64,000 nt of DNA from Argonema antarcticum A004/B2 (GCF_023333585.1 NZ_JAIQZN010000014.1:40756-104755), one strand, 5' to 3'; counted from the stretch's first letter, positions 52,091 through 61,560 are shown. Made by a program: numbers and translations. Notes: generated by a model not told the origin, from the sequence alone.

Positions 52091-52714
52091 TTACCTTCCA
52101 GACGGCAACCCAGCCTTACAGCCAGCAGCGTTAAACTCCCCCACCACCTTATCAACTTCTTGTGCATTTGCAGATAACTGTGCGAACTGTCTTGCTGCTT
52201 GCGTAACTGTGGGAGAGTTATATGGAATTTCGACGGGAATATCTGCCTGATTGTTCCTTACAGTTACTACACCCAGATAATCTCCTTCCTTTAAAATTAC
52301 TTCTTTGTCATTAGTTCGTATTACTCCATTAGATACCGTTCCCAAACCAAAGTCAGCTGCTTGTATTCCAATGTAAATAAGGCAAACTCTACCTCTTCTA
52401 TTTGAAGGATAAACACTTAGACCCTCTTCATATCCCGACCATTTACCCAAAAAAGGCGCAACGGCTCGATCTACCCTCGACCAATCTCTCACAAAAGATT
52501 CTCTCCTTTGTTTCTCCGTTTGAGTACGCATATCTCCAACATTATTCCTACGAATCTGCTGGCGTAATTTTTCCCTCAATCTCTCTACTTCTGCTGCCGT
52601 TGGATATCGCTCTAACTGTTGTTGTGCAAAAATTTCAAAAGCGCTAGCAATTAAAATTACCAAACTCAACCCAAAACTAATTAGCACTCTGCTATTGATT
52701 AATTCTTTTGTCAT
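52091..52714 (-). CDS. secreted hypothetical protein
   Basis: A 207-residue protein with signal peptide (SRVLISFGLSLVILIASAFE, cut near IFAQQ). Mature part begins with a charged helix ERLREKLRQQIRRNNVGDMR and has KWSGYEEGLSVYPSNRRGRV, VSNGVIRTNDKEVILKEGDY. Unknown family, different from its neighbour. First of the two secreted genes between psaD and trpE. Confidence 0.65.
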   Translation of the reverse strand: MTKELINSRVLISFGLSLVILIASAFEIFAQQQLERYPTAAEVERLREKLRQQIRRNNVGDMRTQTEKQRRESFVRDWSRVDRAVAPFLGKWSGYEEGLSVYPSNRRGRVCLIYIGIQAADFGLGTVSNGVIRTNDKEVILKEGDYLGVVTVRNNQADIPVEIPYNSPTVTQAARQFAQLSANAQEVDKVVGEFNAAGCKAGLPSGR

Positions 52715-52926
52715 TGCTTATGACCACAACCCTTCGATTAATGGTAACGTAGGGTGCGTTACTAACGCACCATCGCCCGACGGTTTTGGATGCGTTATAG
52801 CGATTTTCAGTTGCATGAAGTACACCCCAGTACACCCAGAAACCCGGTTTCTTTGTACCTCATACCAAATCCTACTTCATTAGCCCTTTTTTTTACCCTT
52901 AACAATTCGTCAAAAGCCAGATCAAA
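52715..52926. other. gene-free stretch upstream of the secreted protein pair
   Basis: Holds GGTGCGTTACTAACGCACC (52753-52771), a hairpin with 9-base arms, and AGAAACCCGGTTTCTTT near 52840, the same palindrome as at 56690 and 3505. TTTTCAGTTGCATGAAGTAC also occurs at 17644. These are common cyanobacterial repeats. The downstream terminator of psaD is listed separately. Confidence 0.55.
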
Positions 52927-52962
52927 AGCCCCACGTCCTACCCGATAGGAAGGCGTGGGGCT
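52927..52962 (-). terminator. terminator of psaD
   Basis: AGCCCCACG and CGTGGGGCT (52927-52935 and 52954-52962) form a GC-rich stem with an 18-base loop, 33 bases after the psaD stop, followed on the transcribed strand by TTTTGATC. A rho-independent-type terminator. Confidence 0.75.
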
Positions 52963-52994
52963 TCTGACCGTTCAAGCTAACTTAGGAACCCAAT

Positions 52995-53420
52995 TTAGGT
53001 ATCGTAAGTATTATGACCGCTGAACTTCACCTTTGCAGGCTCTGGGTTGCTGCCAATGTTCCGGTCTTTCTTACCTACGTAAGGACGACCTGCGTTCACC
53101 TTTTCAGGGAATACGCCATCAGCAGGGTGCAGGTACTCGATTTCACCGTTGGGGAAAACCCGGTAAATCTTGTAGTTGTTGATTTTGAACTTGGCACGCA
53201 GTTGCTGACCGCCCAAGGCAATACACTGTTCCTTGCGGGCTAGGTATAGCAGGTTGTCACCTTGCCGCATGACAGCAGCGCCGCCAGTGGGCATTTCAAA
53301 CACCTGTTCCTTGGGGCTGGTCCAGGTGATTGCGTACTTTTCTTCTATTTGCGCTTTGCTCAGTAAGCCTCCGGTGCTGCCACCGAACAAAGGTGCTTGT
53401 CCAGTCAGAGTATCTGCCAT
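52995..53420 (-). CDS. psaD: photosystem I reaction centre subunit II
   Basis: A 141-residue PsaD from the ATG at 53420 ([20 protein letters not shown]), with GAGAGGAACCT as ribosome binding site. Family hallmarks: [80 protein letters not shown] and the end [12 protein letters not shown]. PsaD sits on the cytoplasmic side of photosystem I and docks ferredoxin. Its terminator follows. Presence fixes the organism as cyanobacterial (or plastid-related). Confidence 0.97.
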   Translation of the reverse strand: MADTLTGQAPLFGGSTGGLLSKAQIEEKYAITWTSPKEQVFEMPTGGAAVMRQGDNLLYLARKEQCIALGGQQLRAKFKINNYKIYRVFPNGEIEYLHPADGVFPEKVNAGRPYVGKKDRNIGSNPEPAKVKFSGHNTYDT

Positions 53421-53506
53421 AGGTTCCTCTCTCAACTTTTTAGGGAATCCTATCATCGTGGCTGTGCCAGTCTTGCTATTCTGTCAAGAACTGTAACATC
53501 TCTTCA

Positions 53507-53664
53507 GCTTTGGGGGCAGAGGGGCAGAGGGGCAGAGGGGCAGAGGAGCAGAGGGGCGGAGGAGCAGAGGAGCAGAGGAGCAGAGGAGCAGAGGGGCAGA
53601 GGGGCAGAGGGGAAAAGAAAGAATTGTTCACTTTTGACTTTTGACTTTTGACTTTTGACTTTTC
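53507..53664. repeat. GGGGCAGA tandem array and TTTTGACTT array
   Basis: 53507-53612 is a long series of GGGGCAGA/GGAGCAGA units, nine bases apart. 53628-53664 is four to five direct TTTTGACTT copies. No gene; typical intergenic low-complexity DNA between psaD and the histidine kinase gene. Confidence 0.85.
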
Positions 53665-53670
53665 TAGCCC

Positions 53671-55662
53671 CTAGCCCCTAGTTCCTGTTTTGGCCGATCG
53701 CGGATTGCTTTTGGCCGATCGCTTTTGATCGCCGCTACTTCCCACAATGGGAATGGTGAAATGTAACTGACTGCCTCGATCTTTGCCCGCTGACAAGGCC
53801 CAAATCTGACCGCCCCACCCGGTGACAATCTGGCGGCAAATCGCCAGTCCCAGTCCTGTACCGCCTGTTGTTCGTCGCAAGGCTCCTTCTTCTTGATAGA
53901 ACCTGTCAAAGACGGTTTCGAGACGGTTTGGTTCGATGCCGCGACCAGTATCGGCTACTGTAACTTCCAGCATTCGATCGCCCTTACTAGGTTGAGCCTG
54001 GATAATTACCTCTCCATTCGGTGCTGTAAATTTGCAAGCGTTGTCTAAGAGCTTCGACAGTACCTCCACCAGCCATTCACCATCAGCGCGTACCAGAGGC
54101 AGTTTGCTTGGCACCTGGGTGGTAATCTTGGGAAATTCCTCCTTGGAAAGACGGGCGCGAATACTGCTGAGAGCTAAATCGACACATTCTTGAAATTCTA
54201 GGGGTTCCGGGTGCCATTGCACTCGACCGCTTTCCAGCTGGGAGAGGGTGAGGAAATCTTGCACGAGTTTACGCATCCGTTCGGCATCTTCTAAAGCCGA
54301 GTTCAGCATTACCTGTCGCAGTTCTAGGGACATATCTGGTTCGCTGGCGAGACTTTCCAGACAAACTTGGATGGTCGATAGGGGGGTACGCAGTTCGTGA
54401 CCTGTGATGGCAATCAAGTTGCTCCGGGTGCGTTCTAGGGCTTCTAGCTGCTCGTTGAGCTGTTCTAGGTTGGTGTAGGCTTCTGCTTGAATGAGGGCAA
54501 CGCCGATTTGGGTGGCGATCGCTTCCACCAGTTCCAAATCATCTTCTTCCCATTCATGCGACGCACCGCCGTAGTGCAATTCCACCATTCCCAATAATCT
54601 CCCCTTATCCAGTACGGGTACTAGCAGCCAAGAGATAATTCCAAAGCGATCGACTAGAGCCTTTAGCGCTGGTGTATTCCTAATCCGGGAGTCTCTGTGA
54701 GTATCTGCCACGTAGATAGGTTGCCCACTTTGCACTACTTCTTGAAAGAGGGGATTCTCCTGCAAAGGCCAGCTTTGTCCTGCCAGAGAGGTAACACTAG
54801 GACTTAAAAACTCGTGCAGATTTGTCGTTGCCACCTCTGTCTCTTTGCAACGATAAATCAAACACCGACAAACTTGTAGAGCCTGCCCCAATTCTTGCGC
54901 GGCTCCTTTGAGAATTTCGTGGGAATTGAGCGATTGCCTAATGGCAGAGGTAATTGAGTTCACCAAGCGCTCTTTCCGTTCCTGATCTGCGATCGATCTA
55001 TAGGCTTTTAGCAACTTGTACTGACCCGCCTGAAGGTACGTCACCAAACGTTGGGCAAAAGGGTCTGGGTCGATGTCGTGGAAACCCGATGAAATTTCCA
55101 AGAGAAACTGTGTCTGTACCTGCTCGATTTTCTCTTCTAACTCAGGCCGATAAGCCAAAATTTTCTTAAGTAATAATTCCGCCGCTTTGCAACTCACTTG
55201 CCGATCGAAAGTCCAAACGCCTTCAAATCGGCGAGATGGGTCTATATCAAAGTGCGGCTGTTCCGCTGCGGGCAGTGCTGGGGCTTGCCGTTCGCGGCAA
55301 ACAAGGCAGCTGGCATATTGCTGCCCGATCACCACTAAATGCCACTCCTGACTTAACGAATCTTCAGGGTTAAATGCGATCGTCTCGTAGATGTCCGATC
55401 GGCTGACGAAATCAGTTTCCGGTGCCGCCAGCACATACACCTGATTGCTCTTGTGTGCAACCCGTCGGTAGCGGTGAGCTTCCTGACGATAAAAGCGCTC
55501 TCTTTGAAAGCTTGCAATCACCAAGGGCCGATCGGAACCCGCCAAAACTTGGTCTTCCATCGCATGAGAAAGCGCCGTTAAGGAAGACTTGAAGTACATT
55601 TGTGGCCGCAGTTGGGGCAGGTCTTGCAGCAGCTCTGCCAGCACAGACGTCTGGATGCTCAT
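53671..55662 (-). CDS. DICT-GAF hybrid sensor histidine kinase
   Basis: A 663-residue protein from the ATG at 55662; MSIQTSVLAELLQDLPQLRP is the usual start of DICT proteins, while the longer frame to 55698 begins with GTG. DICT domain about 20-150, GAF about 245-395 (LIYRCKE, SWLLVPVLDKGRLLGMVELH), HisKA with phospho-acceptor H422 in ITGHELRTPL, and HATPase with KLLDNACKFT, DTGRGIEP and GGTGLGLAI. DICT domains are cyanobacterial sensory modules linked to light or cyclic-nucleotide signalling. No response regulator adjoins. The partner is therefore unknown. Confidence 0.9.
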   Translation of the reverse strand: MSIQTSVLAELLQDLPQLRPQMYFKSSLTALSHAMEDQVLAGSDRPLVIASFQRERFYRQEAHRYRRVAHKSNQVYVLAAPETDFVSRSDIYETIAFNPEDSLSQEWHLVVIGQQYASCLVCRERQAPALPAAEQPHFDIDPSRRFEGVWTFDRQVSCKAAELLLKKILAYRPELEEKIEQVQTQFLLEISSGFHDIDPDPFAQRLVTYLQAGQYKLLKAYRSIADQERKERLVNSITSAIRQSLNSHEILKGAAQELGQALQVCRCLIYRCKETEVATTNLHEFLSPSVTSLAGQSWPLQENPLFQEVVQSGQPIYVADTHRDSRIRNTPALKALVDRFGIISWLLVPVLDKGRLLGMVELHYGGASHEWEEDDLELVEAIATQIGVALIQAEAYTNLEQLNEQLEALERTRSNLIAITGHELRTPLSTIQVCLESLASEPDMSLELRQVMLNSALEDAERMRKLVQDFLTLSQLESGRVQWHPEPLEFQECVDLALSSIRARLSKEEFPKITTQVPSKLPLVRADGEWLVEVLSKLLDNACKFTAPNGEVIIQAQPSKGDRMLEVTVADTGRGIEPNRLETVFDRFYQEEGALRRTTGGTGLGLAICRQIVTGWGGQIWALSAGKDRGSQLHFTIPIVGSSGDQKRSAKSNPRSAKTGTRG

Positions 55663-55990
55663 GGATGTGTTTTTCGGTTCAGTCTGGGCGAACTCCACTT
55701 AAAGAGCGATAAAGCCAGCTACAACCTTGACTCAACCACTCTGTGCTAGAGCTTAGCTCAGTATATCGGCATGAGTTGAGCAGATGCTTGTTATTCAAGG
55801 GTAAAGAAATAAGTCGTTGACAAAATCAGATTAAACTTGCTATCTTAAATGTAGTCATAACGAGTACGACTTTTTTTAAAATAGTGAAATCAACGTATAT
55901 GTAGACTCTGGAGAAACAAATACTTGATTAACTTCAGTTAAGTATTTTTGCGTTTAGTGAAGATCGTTCTTATATCGAAGAGAGAGCAAA
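55663..55990. promoter_or_regulatory. divergent promoter region of kinase and FMN reductase genes
   Basis: About 330 bases. It holds no gene. The right part has CATAACGAGTACGACTTTTT and ATAAGTCGTTGAC-like pieces, and GAGAGCAAA just before the ATG at 55991 for the reductase. Promoter boxes cannot be set securely. Confidence 0.35.
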
Positions 55991-56536
55991 ATGGTCAAAA
56001 TAGTTGGAATTGGCGGTAGTCTCAGACCCGAATCTTACAGCCAACAGGCTTTGAATCTGGCTGCTTTACGGGTAGAAGCACTTGGCGTCCAAGTGGAAGT
56101 TCTTGATTTACGGGAAATGAATTTGCCGTTCTGCAACGGGGAAGATGAATACCCCGACTACCCAGATGTGGAACGATTGCGAAATGCTGTTAAACAAGCA
56201 GATGGCTTAATTTTGGCCACGCCGGAGTATCACGGCAGTCTCAGCGGCGTGTTGAAAAATGCTTTGGATTTGATGAGTTTCGAGCAATTGAGCGACAAAG
56301 TTGCGGGTTTAATAAGTGTTTTGGGAGGTCAGTCTAATAGCAACGCGCTCAACGATTTGCGGGTTATTATGCGCTGGGTGCATGGTTGGGTAATTCCAGA
56401 ACAAATTGCGATCGGTCAAGTTGGGAAAGCTTTTGGCCCAGACGGCAAGCTGCTGGATGAAAAAGTATCTGAGCGTTTCGATCAATTTGCCCAAAGTTTA
56501 GTCGAAAATACCCGCAAACTCCGAAGCGCTGCTTAA
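55991..56536 (+). CDS. NADPH-dependent FMN reductase
   Basis: A 181-residue flavoprotein of the NAD(P)H:FMN reductase family (as ChrR, AzoR-like): VGIGGSLRPESYSQQALNLA for FMN phosphate, LREMNLPFCNGEDEYPDYPD, ATPEYHGSLSGVLKNALDLM and GLISVLGGQSNSNALNDLRV. Reduces FMN or quinones, often under oxidative stress. Ends before a clear terminator. It stands alone. Confidence 0.88.
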   Translation: MVKIVGIGGSLRPESYSQQALNLAALRVEALGVQVEVLDLREMNLPFCNGEDEYPDYPDVERLRNAVKQADGLILATPEYHGSLSGVLKNALDLMSFEQLSDKVAGLISVLGGQSNSNALNDLRVIMRWVHGWVIPEQIAIGQVGKAFGPDGKLLDEKVSERFDQFAQSLVENTRKLRSAA

Positions 56537-56550
56537 GTTTTGAGTGATTG

Positions 56551-56581
56551 AAAAATAGGTGGGCACTGCCCACCTATTTTT
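56551..56581 (+). terminator. terminator of the FMN reductase gene
   Basis: AAAAATAGGTGGGCA and TGCCCACCTATTTTT arms with a one-base loop region, 14 bases after the stop. Both strands end in a T-run, so it can act in both directions. Confidence 0.85.
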
Positions 56582-56688
56582 CAACAGTAATAATTCTGAT
56601 AGTAATGATAGTCGGCACTATGTAAAACCGTACATTTACGTATTAAAAAGTAGCTTACAGCGGCTTGCAGTCCTTATGAAGTACACAA

Positions 56689-56724
56689 GAGAAACCCGGT
56701 TTCTTCAAGAAACCGGGTTTCTCT
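56689..56724. repeat. double GAAACCCGGTTTC palindrome
   Basis: AGAGAAACCCGGTTTCTT followed directly by CAAGAAACCGGGTTTCTCT, two copies facing each other. Single copies lie at about 3505 and 52840. The stretch 56582-56897 otherwise holds only AT-rich DNA with no gene. Confidence 0.8.
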
Positions 56725-56897
56725 GTACCTCACTCATCTGAAAGGCGCTGTAATCGCACTAATAAGACTAATAATTTGCATAAAATTTACCAGCGGTTCG
56801 GTTTTATAAAGATTGGATGATCTTTAGCAGCTAGCTATTCTCAAATATTTGTAGGCCAACTAGAATAAATCTAGTCGGTAAATTTTATGGGTATATT

Positions 56898-57905
56898 ATG
56901 CAACGCCAAACATTTTTCTATCAAATGCAGCTAGTAATTCCGATCGCAGCCAGCTTAGCCTTGGGAGTTTCCACACAAGCTTATGCAGCCAGTCTGGGAG
57001 TAGCCTCTGACTACAACGTCTTCACATTGGGAAATTTCACCCAGACGAGTACAGATGTTGAGGGTAAACTGGCTGTTGGCGGTAATGCCACTTTTACAGG
57101 CGGCTTCGGTGTGGGATCTCACCTCAGTTCCAATACCGGCAACGTACTGGTAACTGGCGGTAACTTGAATCTGAATAACGGTCAAGTTAACCACGGCAAT
57201 GTCGTATATGGCGGCACCGCTAACGTATCGGGAGTAGGCTTTCCCAACGGTACGCTAAGCAAGGGCAATCCGATTGACTTCAACGCTGCCGGAGACTATC
57301 TCAAAGGGCTATCTTCCTATTTGGCAGGTTTAACTCCCACAGCCACCACAACAGTTCAAGCTTGGGGCGCTATCAACCTTTCAGGCAACAGCTCCTCCCT
57401 AAATATATTTAATCTTTCAGGAGCAGCTTTATCAAAGACAAACTATTTCGAGATCGCCAATGCAGGCAAGGATTCGACCGTCGTAGTAAATGTCAGTGGT
57501 AAAGATGTGTCGATGAAGAACTTTGGTTTCAATATCGGCGGCATCAGCAGACAAAACGTTCTCTACAACTTCTATGAAGCTACAAGCCTAGATGTTAGCG
57601 GTATCGGCATCGAAGGTAGCATTCTCGCGCCTCTAGCTGCTCTTAACTTTAACAACGGTCAAATTAACGGTAACGTAATCGCAGGTTCGGTAACAGGAAA
57701 CGGCGAGTCTCACAACTACCTATTTAATGGCGCTTTGCCTAATATGCCTTCCACCAGCAGAGATACTACTGCCGGTAACACAGGTGGCGGCGCAGGGTCA
57801 GGCACAGTTGCAAAAGTTCCCGAACCATCGACTTTGTTAGGTTTAGGCTTAGTTAGCTCATTATTAGGTGTGGTTCGGCGTAAAGGGAGGCAAATAAAAG
57901 CATAA
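56898..57905 (+). CDS. choice-of-anchor A protein with PEP-CTERM signal
   Basis: A 335-residue secreted protein. Signal peptide (LVIPIAASLALGVSTQAYAA), then a choice-of-anchor A domain (LGVASDYNVFTLGNFTQTST, EGKLAVGGNATFTGGFG, NLNLNNGQVNHGNVVYGGTA, GIEGSILAPLAALNFNNGQI). The end VPEPSTLLGLGLVSSLLG, followed by VVRRKG, is a PEP-CTERM sorting signal cleaved by EpsH/XrtB-type exosortase. Gly/Asn-rich; likely surface or exopolysaccharide-associated. It stands alone. Confidence 0.92.
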   Translation: MQRQTFFYQMQLVIPIAASLALGVSTQAYAASLGVASDYNVFTLGNFTQTSTDVEGKLAVGGNATFTGGFGVGSHLSSNTGNVLVTGGNLNLNNGQVNHGNVVYGGTANVSGVGFPNGTLSKGNPIDFNAAGDYLKGLSSYLAGLTPTATTTVQAWGAINLSGNSSSLNIFNLSGAALSKTNYFEIANAGKDSTVVVNVSGKDVSMKNFGFNIGGISRQNVLYNFYEATSLDVSGIGIEGSILAPLAALNFNNGQINGNVIAGSVTGNGESHNYLFNGALPNMPSTSRDTTAGNTGGGAGSGTVAKVPEPSTLLGLGLVSSLLGVVRRKGRQIKA

Positions 57906-58069
57906 GTCTATGATGATTTGAGGACTTACGGAACAGCTCTATCGCTACCGTGCGTTGCAACATACCCTACATCGCTGCATGAAAAAATCACAAAATGACC
58001 TGCTTATTCAGATGAAATTAAGCAGGCCATTTTTTACATTTTTGGGATATCAGAATTTAATCAAATCCC

Positions 58070-59329
58070 TTAATGATGGTGGTGATGGTCGTCATGGTGA
58101 TGGTCGTCATGGTGATGATGACCGTGATGATGCGTCGCCAGATGTAGATTAACAGCTAATGCTTGTTCTGATAACAAAGCTTCAATTTGGGGATTCGCCC
58201 ACTCGGCTGCCATCTTTAAGAAATCGGCATGGTCGTTGACGCAAGCCATTTGCACGTAGTTCACATCCGAATGTTGCTTCTCTAAAGCATGAATGATGTG
58301 GTCTACATCCAACAGAGTTTCGTGATTTTCTGTGGCAAAACCGATGGGCATAAACACAACAGCTTTAACACCCAGTTCGATTAAGTTGGTAGCTGCTTGC
58401 TTGGCATCAGGTTGCGTCCATTCAATTAACGGCGTGTCGTGGTTGAGCCAACCTACTGAAATGAGTGGATAGCGGTTAATGAGCTTGTCGCGTACTAAGT
58501 CGTAAAGTGCCTGACTTTCGGTAATGCCAGAGGTAAATCCTTTGGCTTTGTGCGGGCAACCGTGATTCATTAATACGATGCCGATTTGAGATGGCAGGTA
58601 AGCTTCGGCTAGTTCTGTGGCTATTTTTTCCTCTACGAGACGAGCCATTAAATCGATGTAGGCAGGTTCGTTGTAGAAAGAGGGGATGTAGCGCTGACCT
58701 TTTACCCAATGTTCATCGCCATCAACTAAATTGGTAAGGGCTTTGTTTACTTGCTCGACGGCAATGCCACTGGTGAAGATAGAGTCTACAACTAGCAGAG
58801 GATAAATTAGCAGTTTGTCAAATCCCTGGGCTTTGATTTCAGTTAAGACTTGTTCGGGGAGGAAGGGAGCGCAGAAGTTGAAGGCTTTGAAGACTTGAAT
58901 GCTAGAGCCCCATTTTTCTGCCAAACACTTTTCAATCCCAGCCCGTTGCTTTTCAAAGATAGCATTGTGGGGTGAAATGAAGTCGTGGTGCTGATGGCCC
59001 CACTCGTGGCGATCGAACATCGCCAGAATTTTGGCTAGCGGCGGATAAATCCAGGTTGGCACAGGGGCAAACTTCGCCGTCAGTAAATTCAGCGCTTGTT
59101 CGTTGTAGTTGGCGAAGTCTTCGTAACTCTCCACTTCGCCATAACCCATCAGCAATACGGCAACTCGGTCTTTGCGGCTGAACTGTGGTGGAGCTTGTTG
59201 TTCGGTTTTTTCAGGGCTGGCAACCACGTTGCATTCCTCCAAGGGAGTGATGTCGTCATCAGAGTGGCGATCGGGGGCATCCCATTGTCTTGAGGCTAAA
59301 ATTCCCTCAAAGCGCCACTCCTTTTTCAT
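58070..59329 (-). CDS. ferrochelatase/chelatase-family protein with His tail
   Basis: A 419-residue protein of the chelatase superfamily: VAVLLMGYGEVESYEDFANY, YPPLAKILAMFDRHEWGHQH, HNAIFEKQRAGIEKCLAEKW, LLVVDSIFTSGIAVEQVNKA, MNHGCPHKAKGFTSGITESQ and HDTPLIEWTQPDAKQAA. The C-terminus is HHHGHHHHDDHHHDDHHHHH. It is not the usual cyanobacterial HemH (no C-terminal chlorophyll-binding helix) and the His tail recalls CbiX/nickel or cobalt chelatases. It probably inserts Fe, Co or Ni into a tetrapyrrole; which one cannot be told. Confidence 0.75.
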   Translation of the reverse strand: MKKEWRFEGILASRQWDAPDRHSDDDITPLEECNVVASPEKTEQQAPPQFSRKDRVAVLLMGYGEVESYEDFANYNEQALNLLTAKFAPVPTWIYPPLAKILAMFDRHEWGHQHHDFISPHNAIFEKQRAGIEKCLAEKWGSSIQVFKAFNFCAPFLPEQVLTEIKAQGFDKLLIYPLLVVDSIFTSGIAVEQVNKALTNLVDGDEHWVKGQRYIPSFYNEPAYIDLMARLVEEKIATELAEAYLPSQIGIVLMNHGCPHKAKGFTSGITESQALYDLVRDKLINRYPLISVGWLNHDTPLIEWTQPDAKQAATNLIELGVKAVVFMPIGFATENHETLLDVDHIIHALEKQHSDVNYVQMACVNDHADFLKMAAEWANPQIEALLSEQALAVNLHLATHHHGHHHHDDHHHDDHHHHH

Positions 59330-59409
59330 AGGTTAACATCCCCAGGGGGGGCATTATGGGATTTTAGTTTTTAGATTTTAGATTGGCGTTCTAAACCGCT
59401 GATTTTTGG

Positions 59410-60018
59410 ATGAGCATGATGAGCGTGATTATTTGCCCTGGGATTCATGAGCCAGAACTGACGGAGAGCTTTCTGGAGGGATTGGGGTGGTCAGCGTCGG
59501 ATAAGTTAACAAATGGTAGTAAATCGGAAAATATACTTATTTTCCCAGCCCAAGACTATCCAGCATACTCAGCCTTTCACATATTGCAATTTTTGGCAGA
59601 TTGCGGTGTAAATCCTCTCGATCGAGACAAATCGCCCGCACAGTTGGTGTTTATTAGCTTTAGTGCTGGTGTTGTAGGTGCCATTGGAGCGGCTTGGGCG
59701 TGGCAAGCGTTAAGAGGAAATGTCAAAGCATTTATCGCTATAGATGGCTGGGGTGTACCCTTGGGGGGTAACTTTCCCATCCATAGGCTGAGTCACGATC
59801 GCTTTACCCACTGGAGTTCTGCTCTATCCTTAAGTGGGGAGGACAATTTCTATGCCGAGCCGCCAGTGGCGCATTTGGAACTTTGGCGATCGCCCCAAAC
59901 AACTCAAGGCTGGTGGGTAAACTCAAAATGTGGGAAATCCGAACAGCGAAGACTCCTCACTGCTGCCCAATTTTTGACTATGCTGTTAGAGCTGGAAGAA
60001 GCGGAAGGGGAATTTTAG
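59410..60018 (+). CDS. conserved hypothetical alpha/beta-hydrolase-like protein
   Basis: A 202-residue protein. ICPGIHEPELTESFLEGLGW at the N-terminus, LVFISFSAGVVGAIGAAWAW as a nucleophile-elbow-like G/S-x-S-x-G motif (SFSAG), then AFIAIDGWGVPLGGNFPIHR, RFTHWSSALSLSGEDNFYAE. The order fits an alpha/beta hydrolase with a possible Asp-His at the end, but the family is not characterised. Precedes the MFS gene by 107 bases on the same strand. Confidence 0.7.
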   Translation: MSMMSVIICPGIHEPELTESFLEGLGWSASDKLTNGSKSENILIFPAQDYPAYSAFHILQFLADCGVNPLDRDKSPAQLVFISFSAGVVGAIGAAWAWQALRGNVKAFIAIDGWGVPLGGNFPIHRLSHDRFTHWSSALSLSGEDNFYAEPPVAHLELWRSPQTTQGWWVNSKCGKSEQRRLLTAAQFLTMLLELEEAEGEF

Positions 60019-60125
60019 ATTTTAGATTTTAGATTTAATTTCAATTTTGTTATCTGAAATCTAAAATCTTCTCCCCCCTTCCCCTTCTTCCCTAGCCCCT
60101 AGTCCCTAGCTATATTACTTTTCCT

Positions 60126-61421
60126 ATGTTTCCAACTGACCCTTCCATTGCTTCTAATAACGGGTTTCGGGCTCTACTAAAAAATGGCCCATTTATGGCG
60201 CTTTGGATTGGGCAGGTGGTGTCCCAAATAGCGGATAAAATTTTCTTTATTTTGCTGATTGCCCTGGTAGCTGAATATCAAGCAGAAGCAACATCAGGCT
60301 TCGCCAATTCGATGCGATCGGCTGCGATGGTAGCCTTCACCCTACCAGCGATTCTGTTTGGATCGGCTGCCGGGATTTTTGTAGACCGCTTCTCCAAAAA
60401 GCAAACGATGATCGCTAGCAATGTGATTCGAGAGCTACTAATTATAGCGCTGGCGTTGATACACGATCGCTTTTTTATCTTATTGTCGATTACGTTTCTA
60501 ATCTCAACAGTCACGCAATTTTTTGCCCCAGCAGAGCAGGCAGCAATTCCGCTGGTGGTAAAGGACGAGGAATTAATGTCCGCTAATGCTATGTTCGCAG
60601 CATCAACGATGGGCGCTTTGATTGTGGGCATGATTATTGGCAGTCCCTTGTTGAACTTAGCCAGTCGGTGGTGGGGAGGGTATGGGCCAGAGATTTTGGT
60701 GGGCGGGTTATACTTGCTCTCAGCATTGATCATTCGCTTCATGCGAACCAAAGAAACTAGGAGGATTATCGATAAAAAAATTGCTATCCATCCCTTGAGC
60801 GACTTGAAGGCGGGTTTGCGCTATCTGAAGCAAAACCGTTTGGTGAGTAACGCGATGGTACAGTTGACGATTCTGTACTCAGTGTTTGCGGCTTTAACGG
60901 TGTTGGCGATCCAACTGGCACAGGAAATCGGTCTTAAGGAGCCTGGTGAATTTAGCTTTCTGTTGGGTGCAGCTGGGGTGGGGATGGTTTTCGGTGCTGG
61001 TATTTTAGGAGCTTGGGGCGATCGCCTGCACAATAAGCCTTTACCTTTGATCGGCTTTTTAATGATGAGCTTTGTTTTAGCTATGTTTACCTTTACTACC
61101 AAAACATGGCTGGGGTTGGGGCTTAGCGTGTTTTTGGGTGTGGGAGCTTCTTTTATCGGTGTACCTATGCAAACGCTTATTCAAAGACAAACACCTGAAC
61201 ATATGCGCGGTACGGTGTTTGGTTTTGAGAATAATGCCGTAAATATTGCCCTGAGTCTACCACTAGCGATCGCAGGGCCGCTCACCGATGCGGTTGGCAA
61301 CGCCCTGGGTTCGGATGACGCCGGTTTGCGGGTTGTCCTCTTGGGTATGAGCATAGTAGTGAGCGCATCTGGTGTCTGGGCGTGGCGCAATACCCGCGAC
61401 GTATTGCAAGATGTGATTTAG
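60126..61421 (+). CDS. MFS transporter (exporter-type)
   Basis: A 431-residue membrane protein with about 12 hydrophobic segments. FMALWIGQVVSQIADKIFFI, ILFGSAAGIFVDRFSKKQTM and LGVGASFIGVPMQTLIQRQT, followed by TPEHMRGTVFGFEN, are typical of MFS_3 exporters. Substrate unknown. The start lies 5 bases after TATATTACTTTTCCT without a strong ribosome binding site. A remnant of a similar protein is at 41556-41864. Confidence 0.85.
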   Translation: MFPTDPSIASNNGFRALLKNGPFMALWIGQVVSQIADKIFFILLIALVAEYQAEATSGFANSMRSAAMVAFTLPAILFGSAAGIFVDRFSKKQTMIASNVIRELLIIALALIHDRFFILLSITFLISTVTQFFAPAEQAAIPLVVKDEELMSANAMFAASTMGALIVGMIIGSPLLNLASRWWGGYGPEILVGGLYLLSALIIRFMRTKETRRIIDKKIAIHPLSDLKAGLRYLKQNRLVSNAMVQLTILYSVFAALTVLAIQLAQEIGLKEPGEFSFLLGAAGVGMVFGAGILGAWGDRLHNKPLPLIGFLMMSFVLAMFTFTTKTWLGLGLSVFLGVGASFIGVPMQTLIQRQTPEHMRGTVFGFENNAVNIALSLPLAIAGPLTDAVGNALGSDDAGLRVVLLGMSIVVSASGVWAWRNTRDVLQDVI

Positions 61422-61465
61422 CTATATTACAAACACGCATAGCTCAATTTTTCTTTATCTGAATT

Positions 61466-61490
61466 CGTATCACAATTGAATTGTGATACG
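61466..61490. promoter_or_regulatory. 25-base palindrome upstream of ilvB
   Basis: Arms CGTATCACAATT (61466-61477) and AATTGTGATACG (61479-61490) are a perfect inverted repeat around one G. It lies 70-95 bases before the preferred ilvB start (GTG at 61561) and includes an alternative GTG at 61483. Such symmetry suggests an operator for a dimeric regulator; alternatively a terminator of the MFS gene, but no T-run follows. Confidence 0.6.
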
Positions 61491-61560
61491 AAATACTAAA
61501 GTAGTATTAAATACAATTTCTAAATCCATTAGACTTACCCAATTTGGAGGTGCCCTCTCC

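Noticed and set aside
53507..53664. Tandem repeats that could look like a CRISPR or iteron array
   Set aside because: Units are contiguous 9-base copies without spacers, no rep or cas gene nearby.
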